Below are positions 9,260 to 19,041 of a stretch of DNA of 64,000 nucleotides, piece after piece; position 1 is the first letter of the stretch; each line of letters opens with the position of its first letter. Position numbers and translations under genes: made by a program. The stretch comes from Bacteroides acidifaciens (GTDB taxonomy: Bacteria; Bacteroidota; Bacteroidia; Bacteroidales; Bacteroidaceae), in contig NZ_CAEUHO010000001.1 in assembly GCF_903181435.1 (NCBI RefSeq), positions 620,001-684,000 on the forward strand. Direction: 5' to 3'. The notes beneath the pieces were generated by a model. The model was not told the DNA's origin. It made no database searches and saw only the letters and a list, made by a program, of their open reading frames with translations.

Positions 9260-9802
9260 TCAACTCTCCACTTTTCTAACCTTTCCCCATAAGAATCCGC
9301 CTACACCTGCCGCAATGATAATCCAAATAGGAGAGAAGCCCAACAGCCAGATAAGCAGTGCTGAAACAACGGGAATCCACAGGTTATAGCGGTTGATTTT
9401 CGCTGATCGTCCCATTGTAAAAGTCGGGGCGGCGATAAGTGCTACTACTGCCGGACGGATACCTTTGAAGATACGTTCCACTATCGGATTGTCTTTGAAA
9501 TTATGGAAGAACAGGGCGATAGCCAATATAATAATGAAAGATGGTAGAATTGTTCCTAATGCCGTGACAATACTTCCCCGGATGCCGCGCAGCTTATATC
9601 CTATAAAGATAGAAATATTAACTGCCAGGATGCCGGGGGCAGACTGGGAGATAGCCAGCAAGTCGATAAAATCTTCCTGTGCTATCCATTTCCGCTTCGT
9701 TACGATTTCATTTTCGATTAACGGTACCATTGCATATCCGCCGCCAATGGTAAAAGCGCCTATCTTAAAAAAGATTCCAAATGATTCGAGATAAATGTTC
9801 AT
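9260..9802 (-). CDS. Chromate transporter family protein, half-size (first of pair)
   Basis: 180 residues, one CHR domain. The N-terminal motif IGGGYAMVPLIENEIV is conserved. The second signature reads SQSAPGILAVNISIFIGY, so the usual PGP is PGI here while its partner keeps PGP; the two halves are not equivalent. Its ATG overlaps the stop of the upstream hybrid sensor gene (ATGA, 9799-9802), which implies translational coupling to a regulator. Chromate as substrate is a family name only. Confidence 0.85.
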   Translation of the reverse strand: MNIYLESFGIFFKIGAFTIGGGYAMVPLIENEIVTKRKWIAQEDFIDLLAISQSAPGILAVNISIFIGYKLRGIRGSIVTALGTILPSFIIILAIALFFHNFKDNPIVERIFKGIRPAVVALIAAPTFTMGRSAKINRYNLWIPVVSALLIWLLGFSPIWIIIAAGVGGFLWGKVRKVES

Positions 9803-12800
9803 TTCTCTTTTTCTCCTTCTTCCTTATTTATTACTTTCTTTTCTTTGAAGTATTGGCTGGGACTTACGTTATAATGCTTCTTAAATACTTCGCGGAAGTA
9901 TTTGGCATCACTAAATCCTGTCATCTCCGCTATTTCTGTTATGCTATGTGCGTCTTCTTTAAGCAACTGTATGGCACGTTTCAGGCGAATCAGCCGGATA
10001 TAATCTCCCGGTGCCTGGTCGGTCAGTGCTCTCAGCTTGTTGTAGAAGCTAGTGCGGCTCATGCCCATCAGACTGCAGAGTACGTCTACCGTGAGAGCCG
10101 GATTGTCTATGTTATCTTCTACGTTTTTCTTTACGCTTGCGATAAACTTCCAGTCAATATCCTGCGAGCAATTGATGAAATCTCCATCGTTTTCTTCGTC
10201 TTCCAGTTCCAGGCTTGCATACTTGCTGCGCAGGAGAGCGCGGTTGGCCAGCAGATTGGAGATATTCGCTTTCAAGATACCGATATTGAAAGGTTTCACC
10301 ACATATTCGTCCGCACCGATATGGAGTCCCGCGAGAATATCTTTCTCGTTGTTGAGGGCTGTCAACAAGATAACGGGGATGTGTGATGTTTCGATATGGT
10401 TCTTGATGGTTTTGCACAGTTCGTCTCCTCGCATTTCCGGCATCATGATATCGGAGATAACCAATTCCGGTTTATATTCGGGAATGATTGTCAATGCTTC
10501 TTTTCCGTTAGAGCAAACTTGAATAGTATAGTCATCAGATAATGTTTGTGACAGATAACCGCGTAATTCATCGTTATCTTCTACAATTAAGATCCGTTGA
10601 TGCCCTGCATTTTCTTTCTTTTGTGCAGTTTCGTAAATCTCAGGTGATGGAGGCGGAACATCACCGATAGTCTTAATCTCCTGACGTTGTTGTTTACTTG
10701 GAGTTGCCAAATGCGCTTTCCGATAAAGTTTGCTGTCTTTCGGGAAAGTGATTTTAATCACAGAACCTTGGTTCTCTACGCTCGACAAGTTAATTTTTCC
10801 CTTGTGCAACCGTACTAACTTCCACACAAGCATCAGTCCGATACCGCTACCGGTCACTTTGGAGTTGATAGCGTTACTGCCGCGGAAATGGAGCTTGAAC
10901 AGCTTGTTTTGCTCATTAGCCGGAATGCCGATACCTGTATCTCTGACCTCCACGCTCCACGAATCGGAAGTCTCTGAAACGAAAACCTGTACGTTTCCGT
11001 TTTCAGGCGTATATTTTAATGCGTTTGAAATGATATTTTTAAAGATAGATGCCATTTTCTCCTTATCAAACCAGACATTCATATATCTGAAATTGCTTTC
11101 GTAAGTGAAGTTGATATGTTTGATATTGGCATATTGCTGGAACGCATTGAATATTTCATTCATAAACGTATTGAGCTCATGTTCCGAAATGTATAGCTCG
11201 GAAGAATATACGTCCGCCCGTTCAAAGTTGATAAGATTGGTTGTGAGGCGAAGCAAGGCATTTACGTTACGTAAAGCCGTATTCATATTTGAAATGCCTT
11301 CTTTGCTTAACACTTCTTTTTCACGAAGTTCTTCCAAGGGGGCTTTGATTAGCGTCAATGGAGTGCGTATGTCGTGTGCCGTATTGATGAAGAAGTGTAT
11401 TTTTTCATCAGAGACTTTGCGCTGTTTCCTTAAAATGAGAATACGTAGTAAAATGGCACCAATAAGGAAAAGGATGCCTGCATATAACAGCATTGCCCAG
11501 AACGTCAACCAAAATGGCTGGGCAATGATAATGTCCATGTTTCTCTCTTCGAGTACGATACGTTTATCTTCGTTGGAGATGGCACGTACTCTCAGTGTGT
11601 ATGTTCCAGGGGCAAGGTTAGTGTAACGTATTATACTTTCGCTGCTAGGCTTACTCCATTCTTCGTAGAATCCTTCCAGTTTCCAGGAATAGAGAATGTT
11701 TGAAGGATAATCATAGTTGATGGAAGAAACCTTTAAGGAGAATATATTTTGATTGTATTTTAATTCCAGTACTTTGGTATCATTGATACTTTCTTTCAGG
11801 GGAGAATTGTTATCCCCCGGATAGATAGTCTGATAGAAAAGTTTGAAGTCGCTGAAAAGCATCTTGGATGAATAACTTCTGGGTAACTTCATATCTTTGT
11901 GGAATTCGATTGCTCCGTCAGAACTTCCGAAGACAAAGTTGTTGTTTTTGCGTAATACGCCTGACAGCGCGTTGAAGTGCGTAGTCATTAATCCCATATC
12001 TTTCGTCCAATTATGGAACTTTTTTTGTTCCGGATAGAAGCTGGTTAACCCGCTTTCCGTACCCATTAGTATTTCCTTATCCGCATCCGACAATATAGTA
12101 TAGATGTTATTGGATATCAGAGCGCAGTTTTCCGAGTAGTAATGAGTGAACAGCTTTTTGTTAAAATCATAGATCAAGAGTCCTGAGCCGCTTGTACCTA
12201 TATATAATGACCCGTTCTTTGCCTGATACAAAGAGTAGATATAGGTTGATTCTACGGGAAGTTTGATGCGTTCCCATTTCCCGGATTCTTTGTCCAGCAA
12301 GTATAACCCTGTGGCACTGCCTATCCACATGCTTTTATCATCCTTCTCGACAATGGCAGTAATGGAGTTCAAACCGGGGTAGAACCGTACGTCCTGGGTT
12401 TGCAAACGAATGCGTTTAAGGTTGTAAAATCCGCCTGACCAGATGTAACCTTGTGAATCCATACGGATGTCACGTATATACTTGTCCGGCCGCATACTGG
12501 TTTGGGTGTATAGCGGCGGCATGAAATAACTGACATTAAATGATTTCTTGTCTATCTGATAAGCACCGGAAGAATAGCCGCCAGCCCAAATAGTTCCGGG
12601 AGCCACCTCGCAAAGAGTGAGGAATATATGGCTCTTGTTTTCTTGCGACTTCTCAAATGAACTGAGCACAGAACGCCATTGGCCGGTTTTTGAGTTAAAA
12701 AAGCTGATTCCATTATTCGTAGCGTACCATAAGTCTCCGTCGCTGTCTTCAATGATTGCATTTACTTGGTCATTGATTAAGGACTGTTTGTTGCCAATGG

Positions 12801-13815
12801 AGTGCTTTATCCATTTGTAGCTGGAATAGCGGTTATTTTGTAACGTTACTCCAATAGGATAATTTGCGAGCCAAATCCTTTCTTCATCATCCACATAAAT
12901 GTCGTTGATACTGTTGCCGTTCATGCCATTATTGCTATTGTAGTCTGTGATGATATAAGGCTCAAACCGGAAAGTTTCGACATTCATCTTATGCACGCCG
13001 CCACCGTCCGTGGCTATCAGTAATTCTTTGTCGTTTAGCGGTTTGAATTTGTTGATAGTAATATCTTTCAAGTTATTGTCCGGTTGTACGACAGACTTGA
13101 TGTTCATATCATATACAAAAACACCTCGCAGGAAAGTTCCTATGAACAGTTTGCCCGCTTTTCTGTCGAAATGCAAATCACTGACTTGGACTTTCACATT
13201 CTCCAGTTTGTCACAATTGATAAGTTCCAGAGTATTATTTTCCAGTTTGGCATAGTGGATTCCCATTTCAGTACCAATAAAGTAATGGGATTCATCAATC
13301 TGCTCAATGTCTGTGATTTCTTCTTTTATTTCGTTTTTTATGGGACATACCTGAGCAGTCGCTGTATTATACAGGAAGATGGTTTCTTCATTACATAGCC
13401 ATATATGATTGTTCTGGTCCAGCCATGCATAACTGATCGGGGCAGGCAGGTCACGAAAACTCTCTATCGGCAACTTGTAGACAAGATCGAAACGGTCATG
13501 TACTTCGTCATACTGAAATATCTTGCCTTTCTTGCCGATTTCCCATAGAACTCCATTCCGGTCAATGTATAGCCAGTTGAGGTTTAATAGAGAGTTTACT
13601 TCAGTGTCACCATCCATCAGCTTATATCGCTTGAAGTCTTTTCCGTTGTATCTATCAATGCCTTCGTGCGTAAGGAACCACATATAACCGGTTCTATCTT
13701 TTTGAATGCGATAAACTCGTCTGTTGCTTAATCCATCCTCTACTCCTAGATATTGATAGGTCTGAGCGATACAAGCTAAAGGAAACAATAATAATAGAAA
13801 AATCCACTTTTTCAT
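9799..13815 (-). CDS. Hybrid two-component system sensor/regulator (HTCS)
   Basis: About 1338 residues from the ATG at 13815, which precedes a signal peptide (MKKWIFLLLLFPLACIAQT). An in-frame start at 13899 would bury this signal and is rejected. In order: about 700 residues of two-component propeller repeats (for example LGVEDGLSNRRVYRIQKDR), a Y_Y_Y-type sheet domain, a membrane helix (~770-795), a histidine kinase with phospho-acceptor His814 in NTAHDIRTPL, an ATPase domain with N box NIISNALKYTPE and G boxes DTGIGIP and GSGIGLML, a receiver with Asp1122 in ISDIMMPEM, and an AraC-type DNA-binding domain at the C-terminus. Such proteins usually sense a glycan fragment in the periplasm and control a nearby polysaccharide locus. 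Here the next genes are chromate-transporter halves, which is unusual. Confidence 0.93.
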   Translation of the reverse strand: MKKWIFLLLLFPLACIAQTYQYLGVEDGLSNRRVYRIQKDRTGYMWFLTHEGIDRYNGKDFKRYKLMDGDTEVNSLLNLNWLYIDRNGVLWEIGKKGKIFQYDEVHDRFDLVYKLPIESFRDLPAPISYAWLDQNNHIWLCNEETIFLYNTATAQVCPIKNEIKEEITDIEQIDESHYFIGTEMGIHYAKLENNTLELINCDKLENVKVQVSDLHFDRKAGKLFIGTFLRGVFVYDMNIKSVVQPDNNLKDITINKFKPLNDKELLIATDGGGVHKMNVETFRFEPYIITDYNSNNGMNGNSINDIYVDDEERIWLANYPIGVTLQNNRYSSYKWIKHSIGNKQSLINDQVNAIIEDSDGDLWYATNNGISFFNSKTGQWRSVLSSFEKSQENKSHIFLTLCEVAPGTIWAGGYSSGAYQIDKKSFNVSYFMPPLYTQTSMRPDKYIRDIRMDSQGYIWSGGFYNLKRIRLQTQDVRFYPGLNSITAIVEKDDKSMWIGSATGLYLLDKESGKWERIKLPVESTYIYSLYQAKNGSLYIGTSGSGLLIYDFNKKLFTHYYSENCALISNNIYTILSDADKEILMGTESGLTSFYPEQKKFHNWTKDMGLMTTHFNALSGVLRKNNNFVFGSSDGAIEFHKDMKLPRSYSSKMLFSDFKLFYQTIYPGDNNSPLKESINDTKVLELKYNQNIFSLKVSSINYDYPSNILYSWKLEGFYEEWSKPSSESIIRYTNLAPGTYTLRVRAISNEDKRIVLEERNMDIIIAQPFWLTFWAMLLYAGILFLIGAILLRILILRKQRKVSDEKIHFFINTAHDIRTPLTLIKAPLEELREKEVLSKEGISNMNTALRNVNALLRLTTNLINFERADVYSSELYISEHELNTFMNEIFNAFQQYANIKHINFTYESNFRYMNVWFDKEKMASIFKNIISNALKYTPENGNVQVFVSETSDSWSVEVRDTGIGIPANEQNKLFKLHFRGSNAINSKVTGSGIGLMLVWKLVRLHKGKINLSSVENQGSVIKITFPKDSKLYRKAHLATPSKQQRQEIKTIGDVPPPSPEIYETAQKKENAGHQRILIVEDNDELRGYLSQTLSDDYTIQVCSNGKEALTIIPEYKPELVISDIMMPEMRGDELCKTIKNHIETSHIPVILLTALNNEKDILAGLHIGADEYVVKPFNIGILKANISNLLANRALLRSKYASLELEDEENDGDFINCSQDIDWKFIASVKKNVEDNIDNPALTVDVLCSLMGMSRTSFYNKLRALTDQAPGDYIRLIRLKRAIQLLKEDAHSITEIAEMTGFSDAKYFREVFKKHYNVSPSQYFKEKKVINKEEGEKEK

Positions 13816-14032
13816 ACAAATAGGACTTTTAAGGGTTATTGAATCTTGTTTTAGAGGGGGAAAGTCTGACAAAATTAAGAAGAATTTTCGATACTGCAAA
13901 ATTTTAAGCTAAGATTGCGTAGCTCTTAAATTGGAGCGAATCAGGTATTTTATGGTTATTTGTATATGCTGTTTATTTATGGAATGTTTAGTTGCAAAAA
14001 AAGGAATTGTGGTAGTAAGAAAGTGAAAAAGA

Positions 14033-14065
14033 AAAAGCTGGTATCTCGAAAAAATACCAGCTTTT
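14033..14065 (-). terminator. purL terminator
   Basis: A 12-bp perfect stem (14033-14044 with 14054-14065), A-rich on one side and T-rich on the other, 26 bases after the purL stop. The stretch 13816-14032 holds the HTCS upstream region and shows no other gene. Confidence 0.75.
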
Positions 14066-14090
14066 CTTAACTAAATTATAAAGGAAATCT

Positions 14091-17000
14091 TTATTTCACT
14101 TTTTCTTCAACCCATTTGCGGGCGTTGACAAATGCTTCGATCCACGGAGTAACCTGGTCGCAGTTCTTGCGGTCTGCCGGATAACATCCGTTCTGCCAGG
14201 GGAAGATGGCGCGCTCCAAGTGAGGCATCATCGCCAAATGACGTCCGTCTGCACTAGCAAGTCCTGCGATGGAGTAGTCTGAGCCGTTCGGGTTGCCAGG
14301 ATACTCATCGTAACTGTATTTTGCGACTACATTGTATTTGTCTTCATCGTACGGCAGTGAGAATTTACCTTCTCCGTGTGCTACCCAGATACCTAGTTTG
14401 CTTCCGCTTAGTGAACCGAACATTACACTGCGGTTTGTCGGGATAGTCAAGCCGACAAATGTTGACTCGAATTTGTGGGAATCATTGTGCAGCATCTTGC
14501 CTTTTTTCTTATGTTCCGGATTGATAAGACCAAGTTCCATCATCAATTGGCAACCGTTGCAAATACCCAGTGAGAGCGTATCTTCACGAGCATAGAATTT
14601 GTCGAGTGCTTCTTTCGCTTTCGGGTTGAACAGGAACCCGCCTGCCCATCCTTTGGCAGAACCCAGTACGTCGGAGTTGGAGAAACCACCGCAGTAAACA
14701 ATCATGTTTACGTCTTCTAGTGTCTCACGTCCGCTGATAAGGTCGGTCATCGTAACGTCTTTTACGTCAAAGCCTGCCAGATAGAGTGAGTATGCCATTT
14801 CACGTTCACCGTTCGTGCCTTTCTCACGGATGATAGCCGCGCGGATACCACTCGGAGTACGACGGTCGGGAGTGATGCCGTATTGGGAGAGCTTCCCTTT
14901 GAATTCCGGCATGAAAGCGAATTCTACGGGTTGCATCTTGTAGTTTTCAAAACGTTTCTTGGCGCAGCCGTTCATTGACTGTTTGCGGTCGAGCAGGTAA
15001 GAAGAAGAATACCATACATCACGCATGTAGTCCACGCCAAACTGGTAAGTAGCACCATCCTTGGATACCAGGATATGGCGCTCGTCAGTCGGTTTACCCA
15101 GTTTAATATAACCTACGCCGGCATCTTCCAGTATCTTCTTCACTTCTTCCTTGTGCTTGTCGCTGATCTGGATAACGATACCCGGATTTTCGGCAAACAG
15201 AATCTTGATGATATCCTGTTCTTTCATCTTGTCAAGGCTGATTTCCATACCACCTTCTACATTAGAGAAGCACATTTCGAGCAGTGTAGTGATCAGACCA
15301 CCGGCAGAAATATCATGACCGGCGAGAATCAGTCCTTTGTTTACGAGCTCCTGTACGGCAAGGAAAGCATCACGGAAGTATTCGGCATCTTGTACGCAAG
15401 GCACATCGTCACCTACTTTACCCAGTGATTGCGCAAAAGCGGAACCGCCGAGTTTCAGTTCGTCAAAACTGAAGTCGATATGATAAAGAGTTGTCTTTTC
15501 GTTGTTTACCAATACCGGAGATACTACCTTCTTCACATCGGAGACTTCACCGCCGGCGGAAACAATCACTGTTCCCGGAGAAATTACTTTTTCACCGTTC
15601 GGGTACTTCTGGGTCATTGATAAGGAGTCTTTTCCGGTAGGAACATTGATTTGCAAAGCGCAGCAGAAGTCGCTCAATGCTTTAACGGCTGTGTAAAGGC
15701 GGGCGTCTTCACCTTCCTGAGAGCGGCAAGGCCACATCCAGTTGGCAGACAGGGAAATGCTGTCCATACCTTCTGCCATCGGAGCCCAAACGAGGTTGGT
15801 CAATGCTTCGGATACGGAAAGGATGGAGCCGGCAGCCGGATCCGCCAATGCTGCTTGTGGAGCATGTCCGATAGAAGTAGCGATACCTTTCTCGCCACGA
15901 TAGTCGAGTGCTACGACGCCACAGTCGCTCAACGGCAACTGAAGTTCACCCTGGCATTGCTGGCGGGCTACTTTACCTGTCACGGAGCGGTCCACCTTAT
16001 TTGTCAACCAATCCTTGCAGGCTACTGCTTCGAGCTGTAATACATTTGTCAGATATTCATGGAGTTTTGACAATTCGTATTTCGGCATTTCGTAATGACG
16101 TTCTACGGTTTTGTCAATCATGTAAGTCTTGGGAGAAGAACCGAACATCTGTTCTACGGCAAGGTCGAAGGGACGTACACCGTCAGCCTGCTGGAAAGCG
16201 AAACGATGATCGCCGGTTGTTTCGCCGACTACGTACATCGGAGCGCGTTCGCGTTCGGCAATCTTGCGTACATGTTCGATAGCTTCTTCTTTAATCAACA
16301 GCCCCATACGTTCCTGGCTCTCGTTGGCAATGATTTCTTTTGCCGACAAGGTCTTGTCGCCGATAGGTAGCTTGCTCATGTCAATCAAACCGCCACATTC
16401 TTCCACCAACTCGGAAAGACAGTTTACATGTCCTGCCGAACCGTGGTCGTGGATGGAAACAACGGGATTCACCTCTTCTTCGCAAAGAGCACGTACTACG
16501 TTGTTGGCACGTTTCTGCATTTCTGCGTTGGCACGTTGAACCGCGTTCAGCTCGATGCCGCTGCTGTAACGGCCTGTGTCTACTGAAGATACGGAACCAC
16601 CGCCAAGGCCGATGCGGTAGTTGTCACCACCGATTACTACCACCTTGTTTCCTGCTTCGGGAGCACCCTTCAGGCAGTCACGTTGTGTGCCGTAACCTAC
16701 ACCGCCGGCAAGCATGATTACTTTATCGTAACCATACACTTCTTTGTTCTCCGTATGTTCGAAAGTCAGTACGGAACCACAGATCAGCGGTTGGCCGAAC
16801 TTATTACCGAAGTCGGAAGCACCGTTGGATGCCTTGATAAGTATCTGCTCGGGAGTCTGGTACAACCATTTGCGTACCGGAAGTATTTCTTCCCATTCGC
16901 GTCCTTCATCCGTGCGGGGGTAAGAAGTCATATAGACAGCAGTACCTGCAATCGGCCATGAACCTTTACCACCGCCCATACGGTCGCGGATTTCACCGCC

Positions 17001-17795
17001 TGTGCCGGTAGAAGCACCGTTGAACGGTTCCACGGTAGTTGGGAAGTTATGTGTTTCCGCTTTCAGCGAGATAACGCTCTTGATGTCTTTCACCTGGAAG
17101 TAATCAGGCTTGGAGTGGTCTGCCGGAGCAAACTGTTCTACCACCGGACCTTCGGCGAAGGCTACATTGTCTTTATAAGCAGAGATGATTTTATTCGGAT
17201 TTTCCTGTGTCGTCTTTTTAATCATCTGGAACAGGGAAGACTCCTGTTCTACACCATCGATGATAAATGTTCCGCCGAAGATTTTGTGGCGGCAGTGTTC
17301 GGAGTTGATTTGTGCGAAACCGAAAACTTCGGAGTCTGTTAGTTTACGACCGAGGTCATTTTCCACTTTCTTCAGATACTCCATTTCTTCTTTAGAAAGT
17401 GCCAGACCTTCTTTTTCGTTGTACACTTCGAGGTCTTCGATGTAGATGATTGGTTCCGGCTGGCGGTTGGTCGTGAATACGTTTTGGTCGAGTCCTTTGT
17501 ACATGCGTTGCAGCATCGGGTCGTGGTCAGCGTTTTCGTCCTTAACGGAGAAGTATTCCTCGATACGGCTGATGCCTTCAAGTCCCATGTTTTGGGTGAT
17601 TTCTACTGCGTTTGTACTCCAGGGAGTGATCATCTCGCGGCGCGGGCCAACGAAACAGCCTTTCAGGTTTTCTTCACTTTCCATCGCGGCTTCGCCAAAA
17701 AGCCAGCAGAGTTTATTACTTTCGTCAGGGGTGAGCTGATGATTGCTCTCTACGGCAATCACGCTCTTGGAAGGGGTTCTGAAAAAAAGAATCAT
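14091..17795 (-). CDS. purL: Phosphoribosylformylglycinamidine synthase, single-chain
   Basis: This is the fourth step of purine synthesis: FGAR plus glutamine and ATP gives FGAM. The 1234-residue length matches the large single-polypeptide form with a fused glutaminase, not the split PurS/PurL/PurQ system. The synthase core has ETHNFPTTVEPFNGASTGTG and the GSAGHVNCLSELVEE region. The C-terminal class I glutaminase has nucleophile Cys1079 in LGICNGCQLM and the His1192/Glu1194 pair in MPHLERAIFP. It is monocistronic, with a promoter box about 80 bases upstream and a strong terminator downstream. Confidence 0.97.
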   Translation of the reverse strand: MILFFRTPSKSVIAVESNHQLTPDESNKLCWLFGEAAMESEENLKGCFVGPRREMITPWSTNAVEITQNMGLEGISRIEEYFSVKDENADHDPMLQRMYKGLDQNVFTTNRQPEPIIYIEDLEVYNEKEGLALSKEEMEYLKKVENDLGRKLTDSEVFGFAQINSEHCRHKIFGGTFIIDGVEQESSLFQMIKKTTQENPNKIISAYKDNVAFAEGPVVEQFAPADHSKPDYFQVKDIKSVISLKAETHNFPTTVEPFNGASTGTGGEIRDRMGGGKGSWPIAGTAVYMTSYPRTDEGREWEEILPVRKWLYQTPEQILIKASNGASDFGNKFGQPLICGSVLTFEHTENKEVYGYDKVIMLAGGVGYGTQRDCLKGAPEAGNKVVVIGGDNYRIGLGGGSVSSVDTGRYSSGIELNAVQRANAEMQKRANNVVRALCEEEVNPVVSIHDHGSAGHVNCLSELVEECGGLIDMSKLPIGDKTLSAKEIIANESQERMGLLIKEEAIEHVRKIAERERAPMYVVGETTGDHRFAFQQADGVRPFDLAVEQMFGSSPKTYMIDKTVERHYEMPKYELSKLHEYLTNVLQLEAVACKDWLTNKVDRSVTGKVARQQCQGELQLPLSDCGVVALDYRGEKGIATSIGHAPQAALADPAAGSILSVSEALTNLVWAPMAEGMDSISLSANWMWPCRSQEGEDARLYTAVKALSDFCCALQINVPTGKDSLSMTQKYPNGEKVISPGTVIVSAGGEVSDVKKVVSPVLVNNEKTTLYHIDFSFDELKLGGSAFAQSLGKVGDDVPCVQDAEYFRDAFLAVQELVNKGLILAGHDISAGGLITTLLEMCFSNVEGGMEISLDKMKEQDIIKILFAENPGIVIQISDKHKEEVKKILEDAGVGYIKLGKPTDERHILVSKDGATYQFGVDYMRDVWYSSSYLLDRKQSMNGCAKKRFENYKMQPVEFAFMPEFKGKLSQYGITPDRRTPSGIRAAIIREKGTNGEREMAYSLYLAGFDVKDVTMTDLISGRETLEDVNMIVYCGGFSNSDVLGSAKGWAGGFLFNPKAKEALDKFYAREDTLSLGICNGCQLMMELGLINPEHKKKGKMLHNDSHKFESTFVGLTIPTNRSVMFGSLSGSKLGIWVAHGEGKFSLPYDEDKYNVVAKYSYDEYPGNPNGSDYSIAGLASADGRHLAMMPHLERAIFPWQNGCYPADRKNCDQVTPWIEAFVNARKWVEEKVK

Positions 17796-17799
17796 GTTG

Positions 17800-17836
17800 T
17801 ATATTTACGATTTTACGATTTACGATTTTACGATTG
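17800..17836. repeat. TTACGATT-type short repeats in purL leader
   Basis: Four tandem copies of a TTTACGATT-like unit lie between the purL promoter box and its start codon, so they would be in the 5' leader of the mRNA. Related copies occur at 46310-46335 and 52985-53120. Confidence 0.55.
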
Positions 17837-17875
17837 AAGTCTCTGCAGGAGAAACTCTTCTCTTTTTCTGTGGCG

Positions 17876-17883
17876 CAAAGATA
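17876..17883 (-). promoter_or_regulatory. Bacteroides -7 box for purL
   Basis: TATCTTTG on the minus strand, about 80 bases before the purL start, leaving a repeat-containing leader. Confidence 0.5.
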
Positions 17884-17963
17884 AGCAATTTCATTGGTGG
17901 TGAGAAAAAAAAAGGAAATAAATATCTTTCCGGCTTTCCTTTTTATAAATTAGTATATTTTCT

Positions 17964-18226
17964 GTACAATAATGAACTAATCCTAGTTTCTCTAAGGTTT
18001 AGCTTCTTGTATACTATCAATTAGCACTCGTTATACATAAATTTATTCGTCTGACTGTAGTTAAACTTTTGTCTAACTATAGTTGAATTTTCGTCTGACT
18101 ATAGTCAGACGAAAGAACCACTATAGTCAGACGAATAGATTTATGCAATGTCAGACGTAAATTTATTAAAGACGAGAAGTAGACAGATGCTAATTTAGGA
18201 TTAGTTCATAATCGTACAATAATGAA
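17964..18226. repeat. Long imperfect palindrome with internal GTCTGACTATAG repeats
   Basis: Two direct copies of a 13-mer GTACAATAATGAA (17964-17976 and 18214-18226) bracket inverted arms GAACTAATCCTA (17974-17985) and TAGGATTAGTTC (18196-18207). Inside, GTCTGACTATAG variants occur at 18049, 18071 and 18093 on one strand and at 18099 and 18121 on the other. The centre, 18089-18114, is a perfect 26-bp palindrome. No gene is visible in 17884-18377, so the element fills most of the gap between divergent purL and the lysE-type gene. Confidence 0.75.
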
Positions 18227-18377
18227 TCAGATGTTGGGAACAAAACGCATAATTCCTGCTGCCTGCGTTTTCGAAGTGTTATTTTAAATTTCTCTTACTC
18301 CATGAAATAGGGGCAATTCGTTGGAAAAAACGTTAATATCCTATCCTCATATCATAAAAAAATGCGATATTTGCGGA

Positions 18378-19031
18378 ATGATTCAGATAGAGACGATATT
18401 CGATATATTAGTTAAAGGCTTTATTATTGGCGTTGTTGTGTCCGCACCTCTCGGTCCGGTGGGTGTATTATGCATCCAAAGGACTCTGAATAAGGGGCGT
18501 TGGTACGGATTTGTGACAGGCCTGGGAGCCTCTTTGAGCGATATAGCTTACGCTCTGCTGACCGGTTACGGCATGAGTTTTGTATCAGATTATATTAATA
18601 AGGGCAGTTTTTATCTGCAATTGCTGGGTAGCGTCATGTTACTTCTTTTCGGAATCTATACTTTTCGTAGCAATCCGGTGAATTCTATCCGTCCGGCTTC
18701 GTCCAGCAAGGGCTCTTATTTCCATAATTTTATTACCGCATTTTTTGTCACTCTTTCCAATCCTTTAATCATATTCCTGTTTATCGGACTTTTTGCCCGT
18801 TTTGCCTTTGTTCAGCAGGGCGTTTTGGTCTTTGAAGAGATAACGGGATATTTTGCTATCGCTGCGGGAGCATTGACCTGGTGGCTCGGAATCACTTACT
18901 TTGTAAACAAGGTGCGTACCAAATTCAACCTGCGTGGCATCTGGATACTGAACCGTGTCATCGGAAGTATTGTAATACTGGTATCTGTGGCAGGGTTGAT
19001 TTATACTTTGTTGGGAGAGTCAATTTATTAG
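18378..19031 (+). CDS. LysE/RhtB-family amino acid exporter
   Basis: 217 residues from the ATG at 18378, which has a GCGGA ribosome site just before it. A TTG 57 bases upstream is in frame but adds a poor N-terminus. There are six hydrophobic helices and the LysE-type motif VVSAPLGPVGVLCIQRTL near the N-terminus, followed by GRWYGFVTGLGASLSDIAYA. LysE-family members export amino acids or related metabolites; the substrate cannot be read from the sequence. It is the first gene of a tight run with DUF4924 and rfbD. Confidence 0.85.
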   Translation: MIQIETIFDILVKGFIIGVVVSAPLGPVGVLCIQRTLNKGRWYGFVTGLGASLSDIAYALLTGYGMSFVSDYINKGSFYLQLLGSVMLLLFGIYTFRSNPVNSIRPASSSKGSYFHNFITAFFVTLSNPLIIFLFIGLFARFAFVQQGVLVFEEITGYFAIAAGALTWWLGITYFVNKVRTKFNLRGIWILNRVIGSIVILVSVAGLIYTLLGESIY

Positions 19032-19041
19032 GAGATAACTT

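Noticed and set aside
17796..17883. Purine riboswitch in the purL leader
   Set aside because: The leader consists of TTACGATT repeats; the conserved purine-aptamer core is absent.
17743..18024. A 93-codon frame across the purL start and the repeat region
   Set aside because: It runs through AT-rich leader repeats and has no start signal.
17964..18226. Reading the 13-bp direct repeats as a transposon target duplication
   Set aside because: The repeats overlap the inverted arms and no transposase or clean terminal repeats are seen, so I call it only a palindromic element.
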